Origin: Acidobacteriota bacterium
Lineage (GTDB): Bacteria > Acidobacteriota > Terriglobia > Terriglobales > Acidobacteriaceae
NCBI GenBank assembly: GCA_025359885.1
Contig: JANYDG010000106.1
Location: 1 to 64,000, forward strand
Direction: 5' to 3'
DNA: 64,000 nt
Position 1 is the stretch's first letter; every line of letters starts with the position of its first letter. Shown piece by piece: positions 19,084-28,685 of the stretch. Made by a program: the position numbers and the translations under genes. Below the pieces are notes generated by a model. It ran no database searches, had not been told where the DNA came from, and saw only the letters and a list, made by a program, of their open reading frames with translations.

Positions 19084-19488
19084 CTATTTTCGGGTGTACC
19101 ACCAGGCCCAGTACATGAGCGGAAACTGCAGTGGGATGCGGGCCCAAATGATCCAAACGGGAATGTGGGGGAAGGCGTCTGGGTGGAGAGCCATGTTGGT
19201 ATGCACGAGGAGAAAGACTGCGAGCATGAGTACGATGCCCCAGGCGGCGAAGCGGCGGATGCCGGGGAAGATGAATCCATTGGGGACGAGCACGCCAAGG
19301 CCGCCGAGGATCTCTGCGAGGCCGCTGACATAGACCAACATCAGGGGCCAGGGCAGGTAGGGAGGCATGACAGCGACATAGGTGGCGGGATGGGCAAAGT
19401 GATTGACCCCGGCTAGGAGGTAAAAGAGGCCCATCACAATGAGCCCGACACGAAATGCGTTGGAATGCTGCTTGAGGTTTTGCTGCAC
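19084..19488 (-). CDS. DoxX-like membrane protein
   Basis: A 134-residue integral membrane protein with about four transmembrane helices (VGLIVMGLFYLLAGVNHF, LVYVSGLAEILGGLGVLV, GIVLMLAVFLLVHTNM and a C-terminal Trp-rich segment). The order and the motifs GVNHF and AEILGGLG fit the DoxX/YphA-type family, whose members are linked to thiol or redox stress. The GTG at 19488 is preferred since AGGGGG precedes it at good spacing; the longer track ORF adds 66 unlikely residues. It stands alone on the minus strand. Confidence 0.78.
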   Translation of the reverse strand: MQQNLKQHSNAFRVGLIVMGLFYLLAGVNHFAHPATYVAVMPPYLPWPLMLVYVSGLAEILGGLGVLVPNGFIFPGIRRFAAWGIVLMLAVFLLVHTNMALHPDAFPHIPVWIIWARIPLQFPLMYWAWWYTRK

Positions 19489-19933
19489 CGGAATCCCCCT
19501 TTGGGAAGCTGTGAAGAAACTATCATGGCATTCGAATTGGCATGCGGTACAGCCAGGTTCCTGGTAAACCGACCTGGCGGCAGAAACCGGGGAGTCGCGA
19601 GGGTGGTGCATTTGGCGGGAGCAAGACAAAAACGGCAGCAGATCCCCTTGTGGAATTACAGGCAAAAAAGCAAGGGTACCCGGCACGAGTCGAAAGAGAT
19701 TGGCTTAGGCCCTATATTTTTCTGATATTTAGCGACCCATCCATAGTGAAGCATTTCCCCTGGTGTCACAAGTTGGATTCGGAGCAGGTTTGCGGTGGCT
19801 GGAAGGCGGCCTGTGCAATCGACTGGGGAGATGTGCGCTCACGAAGGATTGCCTGCTGGAATTGGCGAATTACCGAGACCGATACAGCCCACGATGAAGC
19901 CTTTGGTTTTGGGAAGAATGGAGAACGATCAAG
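19489..19933. other. Intergenic region between divergent genes
   Basis: This 445-base stretch separates the DoxX-like gene (minus) from the FAD oxidoreductase (plus) and should hold both promoters. Track ORFs at 19542-19967 and 19795-20112 show no domain and overlap the next gene in other frames, so they are not called. No convincing -35/-10 pair was found. A GGAG lies about ten bases before ATG 19934. Confidence 0.4.
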
Positions 19934-21544
19934 ATGCTGGATTTACCCGGGTTGCGGAAGATTTTGATTTTTGGAGTCATGGGAGTTTCCTGCGTGGGAA
20001 TGTTTGCGGCCAAGGTTGGGCCTGCGAATTCGCAATTTACCGCGGACGTGATTGTGTACGGGGGCACGCCGGCGGGCATCATGGCGGCTGTGGAGGCTGG
20101 CAGTCACGGTAAGCGTGTGTTGCTTTTGGAGCGGTCGCAGCATATCGGCGGCATGATGACCAACGGGTTGGGGTATACGGATCGCTACGCAGACAAGGCA
20201 ATCGGGGGGCTTCCGGCGAGCTTTTTCCAGCAGGTGCTGGCGTTGTATGGCGGGAAGAAATCAGTGGCCGGGAAGGCGAGTGCGATGGGGCACCTGTTTG
20301 AGCCGCACATCGCCGAAGCGGCGTTTGAGGCGATGCTGGACCCGCAGCCGCGAGTGACGGTCATGCTCGGCGTTTCGCTGGGAGACGTGCAGATGACGGG
20401 AAGGCGGATTGCGAGCCTGGATGACGATAAAGGCGTGACGTATGCAGCGGCGGAATTCATCGATGCGAGTTACACGGGCGATCTTATGGCGGCCGCGCAT
20501 GTGAGTTACACGGTGGGTCGAGAGTCTTCAGGGCAGTATGGGGAAGACTTAGCGGGGGTGGGCCCGGCGCAAAGGATGGGGAATCAGCCTTTGAGTCCGT
20601 ATATGGTTGCGGGCGACTCGACGAGTGGTTTGATTGCTCATGTAAACGCGGGGCCTTTGGCTGCGGCGGGGAGTGAGGACAAGACGCTGATGGGCTACAA
20701 CTACCGGGTTTGCCTGAGCTCTGACCCGGCCAACCAGATTCCGATTCAGGCCCCGGATAACTATGACGCGGCAGAGTATGAATTAATGGGCCGGATCGCG
20801 CTGGCGGAGAACCCGGTGCTGGTGCCGAAGTATTATCTGGATGCGAATTCGCTGCCGAATCAGAAGTTTGACTGGAACAATACGCGGTCGTTCTTTTCAT
20901 CGGATGACGTGGGGGCAAACAAGGGCTATGCGGATGGGGGTGGGCAGAAGCGCGCGCAGCTTGAAGCCAGGCAGAGACACTACCAGCAAGGGCTGTTTTA
21001 TTTTCTGGCGACCGACCCGCGAATCCCTGCGGATGTGCAGAACTGGGTGAGGGGCATGGGCCTTTGCAAGGATGAGTTTACCGACAACGGGGGCTGGCCG
21101 CGCCAGATTTATGTGCGCGAAGCGCGACGGATGCTGGGAACGTACGTGTTGACGGAGCAGGATTTGAAGTTGCAGACGGTGATTGTGGATTCGATTGGAT
21201 TGGGAGGGTATGCGTCGGACGACCATCTGCACCACATTGTTGCAATGAATGGTGGAGTGTCGTTTGAGAACAGTCGCGGTTTTCAGCCAACGCCTTATCC
21301 GATTCCGTACCGGGTCTTGACGCACAGGATGAGCGAGACGACGAATCTGCTGGTGCCGGTGGCGGTGTCTGCTTCGCATACCGCGTATGACTCGCTGCGG
21401 ATCGAGACGACCTACATGATTATGGGTCAGGCCGCGGGAGCAGGCGCTTCGCTGGCGATAGACGAGAGTGTGCCGGTGCAGCGCGTGGATACGGGGGCGT
21501 TGCAGACGCTGCTGGTGGGCGAGGGAGTCGTGGTGGCTTTTTAG
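19934..21544 (+). CDS. Exported FAD-dependent oxidoreductase
   Basis: A 536-residue flavoprotein of the FAD-dependent oxidoreductase family often found in Acidobacteria and Planctomycetes. An N-terminal hydrophobic segment (ILIFGVMGVSCVGMFAA) suggests export. The dinucleotide-binding region reads ADVIVYGGTPAGIMAAVEA, then VLLLERSQHIGGMMTNGLG, which is typical of this family. The C-terminal FAD-contact stretch (TTYMIMGQAAGAGAS) is present. Relatives may act on sugars or sugar acids, but the substrate is unknown. It is a single gene facing the TIGR03118 gene. Confidence 0.85.
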   Translation: MLDLPGLRKILIFGVMGVSCVGMFAAKVGPANSQFTADVIVYGGTPAGIMAAVEAGSHGKRVLLLERSQHIGGMMTNGLGYTDRYADKAIGGLPASFFQQVLALYGGKKSVAGKASAMGHLFEPHIAEAAFEAMLDPQPRVTVMLGVSLGDVQMTGRRIASLDDDKGVTYAAAEFIDASYTGDLMAAAHVSYTVGRESSGQYGEDLAGVGPAQRMGNQPLSPYMVAGDSTSGLIAHVNAGPLAAAGSEDKTLMGYNYRVCLSSDPANQIPIQAPDNYDAAEYELMGRIALAENPVLVPKYYLDANSLPNQKFDWNNTRSFFSSDDVGANKGYADGGGQKRAQLEARQRHYQQGLFYFLATDPRIPADVQNWVRGMGLCKDEFTDNGGWPRQIYVREARRMLGTYVLTEQDLKLQTVIVDSIGLGGYASDDHLHHIVAMNGGVSFENSRGFQPTPYPIPYRVLTHRMSETTNLLVPVAVSASHTAYDSLRIETTYMIMGQAAGAGASLAIDESVPVQRVDTGALQTLLVGEGVVVAF

Positions 21545-21587
21545 CAAAACATGGGGTGGTATTTGTGATTCCCACGCTAGCCACAAA

Positions 21588-21673
21588 CGCCCCACGGACG
21601 AAGACCTGTCCGTGGGAACCCCTGATAAAACGCCCCACGGACGAAGACCTGTCCGTGGGGACCCCTGATAAAA
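21588..21673 (+). repeat. Two 43-bp tandem units, each with a perfect hairpin
   Basis: Two 43-base units (21588-21630 and 21631-21673) differ at one base. Each holds an inverted repeat CCCACGGAC-8 nt-GTCCGTGGG, and the second extends to ten base pairs. The pair lies between convergent genes, so it may act as a two-way terminator or message-end stabiliser, although no T tract follows. Just upstream, CCCACGCTAGCCACAAA resembles the 5' half of the hairpin at 44765-44804. Confidence 0.85.
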
Positions 21674-21745
21674 GCAAGTGCTTGGTGAGGGTGGGGCACC
21701 CGGGGCTTGTGGTGGGTGACGGAGATTCCCAACCAGGTTTATTTC

Positions 21746-22885
21746 CTACTGGTCATTGCCAGCGGGGTTTTGTACAGCGGTCAGCGTGCCCAGTTGTCCG
21801 TCCCACTCGCTATTGGGTCCTGCGGCGAAGTAGAGGGCGGTGGCGGAACCGGCAGCGCCTCCGTTACCGAAGGAGAGGCCCCAGAGGCCAGGAATCTGGA
21901 TGGGAGATCCCTTGGCATCCCGCACCTTGCCTTTGAAGTTGCCGCGAATCGGATCAAAGGCGAGAATTTCGCCGCTGCCGAAGTTGCCAACGAGAATGTC
22001 GTGGCTGAATGCACCGAAGTCTCCTGAAGCAAGGGCAAGACCCCAGGGTGCGTTGAACCATGGACCTGGCTGGAGGATCTGTGTGAGGTGGCCATCGGGA
22101 CGAAAGACTTCGACGGCGCCGAGCCCGACACCGGGTACTTCATCGTGGCGTGCAGCATCCCGCTCAGCATAGGCAACGAAGATATTTCCGCCAATGTTCT
22201 GAACATTGAACGGGGCGAAGTTATGCGGGACCGAGGAGTAGACCTTTCTGATTTCCGTTTCTATTTCTGGGACATGGTTGAAGGAACTATCGAAGACCTC
22301 GACGATACCTTTGCGGAAGTTAGCGACGTAGAGGTAGTTTGCCAGGGGATTGCCGTTGATGCTGGCCGCACCCATGGTGATGCCCTTGAAGACGGCGTTC
22401 TTTTCCTTGACGAGAATGACAGCGTTGGTGAGGGAGACGCCGGGGTTCCAGCCGGAGATGGTGCCGTCTTCAGTGGCAAACAGAAACAGAGCGGGCTTGC
22501 CGGGGGCAACAGGGAAGTCGGATGTTCCGTTGAAGATGGTGCCGGTGGGGGTGCCTGTTGAGCTTACGCTGGGGTCTGCGGGGGGGATGGTGACGACGAG
22601 GGACTTTGCTGCGCCGGTTCCGTCGTAAAGGGTGGAGAGGCCGGTGCCGTTGTCAGAGACCCACCATGGGCCTGCGGAGGAGCGGGAAAGCCCCCAGGCG
22701 TTGACGAGGTTGGTGTCGGTGTTGGCTGCCTGACCACTCACGTTTGAAGTGAGGCTGGTGAGGGTGTAGGCCTGAACCGGCTCAGGGGCGGATGGGTAAT
22801 TGATCTGAGCTCGCTGCTGGGAAAGTCCGAGGGGGGCAATCGCCAGGGCCACAGCACCTGCGATTGCGAGATTGCGATTCATCAT
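21746..22885 (-). CDS. TIGR03118 family secreted protein
   Basis: A 379-residue exported protein with signal peptide (LAIAGAVALAIAPLGLS). The mature start (YTLTSLTSNVSGQAANTD) and the motifs LVNAWGLS, WWVSDNGTG and LYDGTG match the TIGR03118 family, which is probably a beta-propeller. Further blades are suggested by repeated ILVGNFGSG- and YVANF-like strands. The function of the family is not known. It is encoded convergently with the FAD oxidoreductase; the hairpin pair lies between them. The next upstream gene on this strand ends 267 bases away. Confidence 0.85.
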   Translation of the reverse strand: MMNRNLAIAGAVALAIAPLGLSQQRAQINYPSAPEPVQAYTLTSLTSNVSGQAANTDTNLVNAWGLSRSSAGPWWVSDNGTGLSTLYDGTGAAKSLVVTIPPADPSVSSTGTPTGTIFNGTSDFPVAPGKPALFLFATEDGTISGWNPGVSLTNAVILVKEKNAVFKGITMGAASINGNPLANYLYVANFRKGIVEVFDSSFNHVPEIETEIRKVYSSVPHNFAPFNVQNIGGNIFVAYAERDAARHDEVPGVGLGAVEVFRPDGHLTQILQPGPWFNAPWGLALASGDFGAFSHDILVGNFGSGEILAFDPIRGNFKGKVRDAKGSPIQIPGLWGLSFGNGGAAGSATALYFAAGPNSEWDGQLGTLTAVQNPAGNDQ

Positions 22886-23152
22886 GGAGTCCTACCTCTC
22901 TACAAATCCGCCGGGGGTTTCCCGGCCAATTGCAACTCTACGGAGGAGGCGCGCGATGGATGTCACCAAATTGTCAGAACTTTGTGATAGTTCGGTTGCA
23001 TTTGATGAGGGTGTGCAGGCAGAGCTTTTTGAATCTCATTCGAATTCAGGCAGAGGAGATAGTTCGGGCCTTTGGCCGTTCGGATTTTGTGTTTCTACGA
23101 CCGCTGGGGCGTTGTGCCTGGCTGGTATGAAGCGGGCCTTTGGCCCTGATTG

Positions 23153-25591
23153 CTATTGGTGGCGGTAGTCGGTGAAGGGTTGGGAAAGGTTATTGGTGCC
23201 GCCGAGGGGGAGGCTGATGGCTTCGTTGGGACCGATGAGGTAGAAGGCAGCGGGGGTGGAGGTGTTGCTGGGGAAGAGAAGGAAGCGGCCGTGGACTCCC
23301 GACGTAGCGGTGGCCTGGATGGAGTCGGCGATGGCCTGGTCGACGATGGTGTCGCCTTGCTGGTTCTGATCGAGAGTGCCGGAGATGGAGCCGAGGCCTT
23401 TGGAGATGACTTCGCCGCTGAGGGCCTGGAATTTTGAATCGACGTACCAGCGAGTTCCTGCGGAGTAGCCGCCGGTGAATCCGGCGAGGGTGAAGTTGCC
23501 GCCGATGGGGACGATTTGTTGCTGGAGGCGCATGAGGACCTGGTCGGTGGAGTCGTAGAGTGCGAAGCCGGCGTTGACTCCGCTGAGGTAGCCGCATGGC
23601 GCGCAGTGACCGTTGACCATGACGGCGAAGCGGCCGGTTGCGTCGACGGTGTAGGTGCCGCTGCCGGAGGTGGTGGTGGCGACGCCTTTGCTGCTGCTGT
23701 CGCCGGTTGAGGTGAAGGTGCCTTTGCCATTCCAGACAGTGACGTCGATGGCGAAGGCGGTGCTCTCGGTGGGGGTCTGCGCGTCGGCGAGGAAGTACTG
23801 GGAATCGACGCTGGAGCCGGTGAGGAAGATGTTGCTGAAGGTGGAGTTGGCGCGCCGGAAGGCTCCGCCGGAGAGGACCGGGGCGTATGCGACGACGTTG
23901 GTTGGGTTTGCGTCGTCGATCTGGAGCAGGACCATGTAGGAGGTGCCGGCAGGGTAGAAGACGAAGTTGGAGCCTGAGCCTGAGCCGCCACTGCTGAGGT
24001 GGAAGGTACCTCGGCCGGTGGGGGTTCCGACGGTGGGTTTAGGCAGGGTGTAGGTACCGGTGAGGCCGGTTGCGGCGGTGTAGAGGTTGAGGAAGTTACC
24101 AGCCGCGTCGACGCCGTCTTTGTTCTGATCGACTTTGCCGGTGACGGTGCTGATGCCGTTGAGGGTGAGGAATCCGACGGCGGTGTGGCGGAAATCTGGC
24201 AGGTTGAGGGCGGGGTTGATCTTGCGGCCGGCCATACCGAAGGCCCAGGTTCCTTTGACGCTGAGTGGGGTTGGGTTGGCGGTTTGGAGGTAGATGGCCC
24301 CGGAGGCGGTTTGGTTGGAGGGATCGTCTTCGATGATGGTGCCGCGCACGCTTTGGCCTGTTTTGGTGAAGGAATCGAGGGCGAAGCAGAAGGAGTTGTT
24401 CTGGGTGGTGCCGCCGACGGAGGTGGGCGGAATGGCGATGCTCATGCGGCCGCGGCCATCCGAGCCGACGGTGTAGGTGCCGGTGAAAGTGTCCTGTGCC
24501 TCGGTGGGATAAGTGGGACCGTTCGAGTCCATGACGCCGTTGCGGATGTTTCCCAGGCCATCGGCGTTGAAGCTGCCGATACTGGTGAAGCGCTCGTTGG
24601 TGACGAGGTTGAAGCGATTGAGGGAGAAGGTGTAGACGCCGTGGAGTTCGACGAGGGCAGTGCTTTGGTGGTCGTTGGTGCAGGTGGAGATGGCGGGGTT
24701 GGCGACGAGAGTGAAGGCGGCGGTGGCGACGTTGAGGGCGGAGTCAGTGACTTTGATGTTGAGGATGGTGGTGCCTGGGACGGCGGGGGATCCGGAGAGG
24801 ATACCGGAGGAGCTGAGGGAGATGCCCTGAGGCGGCCTGGGGCTGACGCTCCACTTGTAGCCGGAGGCCGAGCCGCCGGTGGCGGAGAGGGTCTTTGCGT
24901 AGGTGATGCCCTGGTAGCCGACGGGCAGGGTGAGGCCGGAAGTGAGGATGAGTTGAGGGCCAACGATCACGGAGAGGTTGGCGGTGGCAAGGTTGTGGGC
25001 CCCATCGGTGACCTTTGCGGTAAAGCTGGCAGCGCCGGTTGCGCTGGGAATTCCGCTGAGGATGCCAGCGCTTGAGAGGGTGAGACCGGCGGGAAGTGTG
25101 CCGACGGTGATTGTCCATTGATGAGGATTGCCGGAGCCACCGTTGGCGAGTAACTGGGTGGAGTATTTGGTGCCGACGTAGGGGGTCTTGAGCGCGGAGG
25201 TGGTGATGGTGAGGGCAGGCTTGACGGTGAGGGTGAGTATGGCGGTCGCGGTATTGGAGGCGGAATCCTTGAGGGTGACGGTGAAGGAGGAAACCCCGGC
25301 GGTGGAGGGTTTGCCGGAGAGGACGCCCGCGGTGGAAAGGGTGATGGGGCTGGGGGGCGCTCCGGAGGAGATAGTCCAGACATAGCCGGAGCCGGTGCCG
25401 CCGGTGGCGGCGAGGGTAGCCGTGTAAGGGGAGCCGACGTAGGCAGGGGGGAGGGTGGTGGTGGTGATTGCCAGGGTGGTGGCGACAGCCTGGATTGGGA
25501 GGCCAGCGAGGGTGGCCAGGGCGCAGGTGAGGAGCATCCAAAAGCTGGTACGGGGGGACAGGGTAGGGATGGAGGTGCGGTTGGTAGGCAT
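23153..25591 (-). CDS. Large secreted protein with putative Ig repeats
   Basis: An 812-residue exported protein. The start is taken at 25591, where GGAGAG lies a few bases upstream and a signal peptide follows (FWMLLTCALATLAGLPIQA); the track ORF adds 51 residues. Residues about 35-300 hold three He_PIG-type Ig-like repeats, each with LTLSSAGILSGIPSATG-like core strands. The remaining 500 residues are Gly/Thr-rich beta modules with repeated G-x-GTFTSTGD- and GTYTVDATGR-like strands. This layout is common in Acidobacteria and suggests a surface or adhesin-like protein. The function is unknown. Confidence 0.85.
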   Translation of the reverse strand: MPTNRTSIPTLSPRTSFWMLLTCALATLAGLPIQAVATTLAITTTTLPPAYVGSPYTATLAATGGTGSGYVWTISSGAPPSPITLSTAGVLSGKPSTAGVSSFTVTLKDSASNTATAILTLTVKPALTITTSALKTPYVGTKYSTQLLANGGSGNPHQWTITVGTLPAGLTLSSAGILSGIPSATGAASFTAKVTDGAHNLATANLSVIVGPQLILTSGLTLPVGYQGITYAKTLSATGGSASGYKWSVSPRPPQGISLSSSGILSGSPAVPGTTILNIKVTDSALNVATAAFTLVANPAISTCTNDHQSTALVELHGVYTFSLNRFNLVTNERFTSIGSFNADGLGNIRNGVMDSNGPTYPTEAQDTFTGTYTVGSDGRGRMSIAIPPTSVGGTTQNNSFCFALDSFTKTGQSVRGTIIEDDPSNQTASGAIYLQTANPTPLSVKGTWAFGMAGRKINPALNLPDFRHTAVGFLTLNGISTVTGKVDQNKDGVDAAGNFLNLYTAATGLTGTYTLPKPTVGTPTGRGTFHLSSGGSGSGSNFVFYPAGTSYMVLLQIDDANPTNVVAYAPVLSGGAFRRANSTFSNIFLTGSSVDSQYFLADAQTPTESTAFAIDVTVWNGKGTFTSTGDSSSKGVATTTSGSGTYTVDATGRFAVMVNGHCAPCGYLSGVNAGFALYDSTDQVLMRLQQQIVPIGGNFTLAGFTGGYSAGTRWYVDSKFQALSGEVISKGLGSISGTLDQNQQGDTIVDQAIADSIQATATSGVHGRFLLFPSNTSTPAAFYLIGPNEAISLPLGGTNNLSQPFTDYRHQ

Positions 25592-25674
25592 TCTGGACTC
25601 TCCTGCAGGTGATTTGCGCGGGGCTGGCTTTGATTGATTCTGCGTGTTTTGGGGGAGAATGCCCTCATGGCGAT

Positions 25675-25704
25675 TTGACTTTCCCCGGGGTCGGGGGGAA
25701 TACT
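25675..25704 (+). promoter_or_regulatory. Candidate promoter of the metY leader transcript
   Basis: TTGACT (25675-25680) and AATACT (25699-25704) are separated by 18 bases, a fair sigma-70-type match. A start near 25711 would begin right at the ATG of the leader ORF at 25712, giving a leaderless message. No plus-strand gene lies upstream that could otherwise feed the terminator at 25834. Confidence 0.5.
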
Positions 25705-25711
25705 GGGTGGG

Positions 25712-25810
25712 ATGTTGATTGCTCGCCAGACCGGGATTGTCCATTGCGCCATGTGTATGTGCATGCGTGAGGGATTCGTGTCCGTGGCGGGGAGCATGCG
25801 AAAGCGGTAA
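25712..25810 (+). CDS. Cys/Met-rich leader peptide of metY-metX
   Basis: A 32-codon ORF too short for the track. Codons 12-18 read Cys-Ala-Met-Cys-Met-Cys-Met (HCAMCMCMREG): three Cys and three Met in seven codons, a density very unlikely by chance. The ORF ends 23 bases before a strong intrinsic terminator, and the genes beyond it make homocysteine. This is the layout of a ribosome-mediated attenuator in which slow decoding of Cys or Met codons lets transcription pass. No good Shine-Dalgarno sequence precedes the ATG; a leaderless start is possible. An inner start at ATG 25751 (MCMCMREG) is an alternative. The peptide itself probably has no other role. Confidence 0.7.
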   Translation: MLIARQTGIVHCAMCMCMREGFVSVAGSMRKR

Positions 25811-25846
25811 TTCGCAGCAGATTTCAGCCAGAGCGGCCCGAGTCCC
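25771..25846 (+). promoter_or_regulatory. Candidate antiterminator pairing before metY
   Basis: GGGATTCG (25771-25778) inside the leader ORF can pair with CGAGTCCC (25839-25846), the 5' arm of the terminator, giving eight pairs with one G-U. The helix extends through a bulge and a mismatch with CCG (25782-25784) and CGG (25834-25836). This pairing excludes the terminator hairpin. A further pair of GCATGC words (25761, 25794) can form a competing hairpin around the antiterminator strand. Pairing was worked out by eye, without energy calculation. Confidence 0.55.
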
Positions 25847-25876
25847 TGATACGGATTCGGGCCGTTTTGTTTTTTT
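25834..25876 (+). terminator. Strong intrinsic terminator in the metY leader
   Basis: CGGCCCGA-g-TCC-loop-GGA-t-TCGGGCCG forms an 11-pair stem at 25834-25864, followed by TTTTGTTTTTTT. It is oriented with the plus strand. The only upstream coding sequence on that strand is the 32-codon Cys/Met leader. The metY start lies 130 bases further on, so this is most likely a conditional terminator and not the end of an operon. Confidence 0.88.
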
Positions 25877-25880
25877 GGGG

Positions 25881-25966
25881 CTAGCGGGTTAGCGAGTCAG
25901 CAAATTAGCGGCTATTGTGGTTGGGACGTGGGGAGAAGCGGATCCTTCGCTTTGCTCAGGATGACC
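25881..25966 (+). repeat. Two interspersed repeat elements between the terminator and metY
   Basis: 25881-25911 is built of TAGCGGGTTAGCGAGTCAGC-like words, also found inside metX at 27658-27698. 25941-25966 (GATCCTTCGCTTTGCTCAGG) recurs at 42594-42619 with one change in that segment. Both are short families scattered between genes. Confidence 0.6.
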
Positions 25967-25978
25967 AAGGCAGTGTGA

Positions 25979-27334
<1,356 letters not shown>

Positions 27335-27366
27335 AGTGCAAGGGAAATGATGCTCCGGGTTTTGTG

Positions 27367-27400
27367 GTGCCCCATGTCCGAAGGTCCGGACCTGGGGCAC
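27367..27400 (+). repeat. Intergenic hairpin element between metY and metX
   Basis: GTGCCCCA-t-GTCCG-loop-CGGAC-c-TGGGGCAC forms a 13-pair stem with one mismatch. No T tract follows, so it is not a typical terminator. It shares its GTCCG/CGGAC core and CCC/GGG ends with the hairpins at 21588-21673 and 37929-37954. It may limit or stabilise the metY-metX message. Confidence 0.75.
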
Positions 27401-27429
27401 CCGGCAAGGGTTAGAAGCATGAGGGTGGA

Positions 27430-28629
27430 TTGAGCGTTTTGGAGAAGGCTGCGGTGGTGGTGCCGACGTATGAGGGGGATTTTGTGCTTCAGGAGGATTT
27501 GCTTCTGGAGTGCGGTCGGACGCTGGTTCGTCCGGTGTTGCATTATGCGGTGTATGGTCGGTTGAATGAGGCTCGCAGCAATGCGGTGCTGGTGTGCCAT
27601 GCGCTTTCGGGATCGGCGCTGGTGGGCGGGTGGTGGCCGGAGTTATTTGGTGACGAAAGCAAGTCAGCGGGTGATCGAATTGGCGAGTTAGCGGGTGATG
27701 GGGAGGACGGAGGAGTCCGCTCCGCGACTGGAATTGTCGATCTTTCCCGGGACTGCGTGGTTTGTGTGAACCTGCTGGGTTCCTGCTATGGGTCAACCGG
27801 GCCGGGTTCGCTGGACCCGGAGACGGGGTCGGTTTACGGGCGCAATTTTCCGTTGGTCTCGATTCGCGATAACGTGCGGGCGCAGGCACAACTGCTGGAT
27901 TCGCTGTGCATTGCGAAGATTCCGCTGGCGATTGGCGGGTCGATTGGGGCGATGCAGGCGCTGGAGTGGACGATTCTGTACCCGGAGCGGGTGGAGCGGG
28001 CGGTGGTCATTGCGGTGGCTCCGCTGAATGCGATGGGGCTGGCGTTGAACCATTTGCAGCGGCAGGCGATTGTGGACGACCCGGACTGGCAGGGTGGGAA
28101 TTACACGGCTGGGCAGCAGACGGGCGAAGGGGGCAACAGTTTCAAGGGGCTGGCGCTGGCGCGACGGATTGCGATGCTGAGTTACAAATCTCCGGTGCTG
28201 TTTGCGGAACGTTTTGGGCGTAATCCCAACCGGAACGGGGAGGACCCGTGGGGGCTGGGAAATGACGGCGAGGGGTTGATTGGCGGGCGATTTGATGTGG
28301 GCGGGTTTCTGGACTACCAGGGGCGGCGTTTTTTGGAGCGATTTGACGCGAACAGCTACCTGGCGATTTTGCGGATGATGGACACATGGGATCCGGCGCG
28401 GGGATATCGTACGGCTGAGGAGGCTTACGGACGGATTCTGGCGCGTCTAACGTTCGTAGGAATCAGCTCGGACTGGCTTTTTCCTCCGGGTGACGTGCAA
28501 ATTTTAGCGAAGACCATACAGGCAGCCGGGGTGGCGGCAGAGTATTGTGAAATGAAGACAGACCACGGACACGACGCATTTTTAGCCGAGCAGGTAGAAC
28601 TGGTTCGCCTATTGAATTTGGCGGAATAG
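27430..28629 (+). CDS. metX: Homoserine O-acetyltransferase
   Basis: MetX acetylates homoserine with acetyl-CoA; MetY then uses the product. The 399-residue alpha/beta-hydrolase has its nucleophile in GGSIGAMQALEW, the acid near SSDWLFPPGD and the base in TDHGHDAF. The start is TTG at 27430 and is not strongly marked. Between GWWPELFG and IVDLSRDCVVCVN there are about 25 residues (ESKSAGDRIGELAGDGEDGG) not expected in the family. Their DNA resembles an interspersed repeat. The insertion is in frame, and the catalytic motifs are intact, so the enzyme is probably active. Confidence 0.93.
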   Translation: MSVLEKAAVVVPTYEGDFVLQEDLLLECGRTLVRPVLHYAVYGRLNEARSNAVLVCHALSGSALVGGWWPELFGDESKSAGDRIGELAGDGEDGGVRSATGIVDLSRDCVVCVNLLGSCYGSTGPGSLDPETGSVYGRNFPLVSIRDNVRAQAQLLDSLCIAKIPLAIGGSIGAMQALEWTILYPERVERAVVIAVAPLNAMGLALNHLQRQAIVDDPDWQGGNYTAGQQTGEGGNSFKGLALARRIAMLSYKSPVLFAERFGRNPNRNGEDPWGLGNDGEGLIGGRFDVGGFLDYQGRRFLERFDANSYLAILRMMDTWDPARGYRTAEEAYGRILARLTFVGISSDWLFPPGDVQILAKTIQAAGVAAEYCEMKTDHGHDAFLAEQVELVRLLNLAE

Positions 28630-28650
28630 TTGCTGGTTTTGATTCGCCGC

Positions 28651-28679
28651 TTGTCACATGGCTCTGGTGTTTCTATAAT
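28651..28679 (+). promoter_or_regulatory. Strong sigma-70-type promoter
   Basis: TTGTCA (28651-28656) and a perfect TATAAT (28674-28679) are separated by exactly 17 bases. Transcription would start near 28686 and leave a leader of about 130 bases before the ATG at 28815. This is the best promoter match in the window. Confidence 0.85.
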
Positions 28680-28685
28680 CCCGAT

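Noticed and set aside
19542-20112. Overlapping ORFs upstream of the FAD oxidoreductase
   Set aside because: They have no recognisable features and run into the well-supported gene in other frames.
23999-25075. 358-codon plus-strand ORF, Gly/Asp/Glu-rich
   Set aside because: It is antisense to the Ig-repeat protein, whose signal peptide and repeats are clear. The composition follows from the complement of Thr/Ser/Ala codons.
25592-25880. SAM or SAH riboswitch before metY
   Set aside because: None of the conserved core sequences of the SAM-I, SAM-II or SAH classes that I know is visible. The Cys/Met leader ORF with its antiterminator explains the terminator better.
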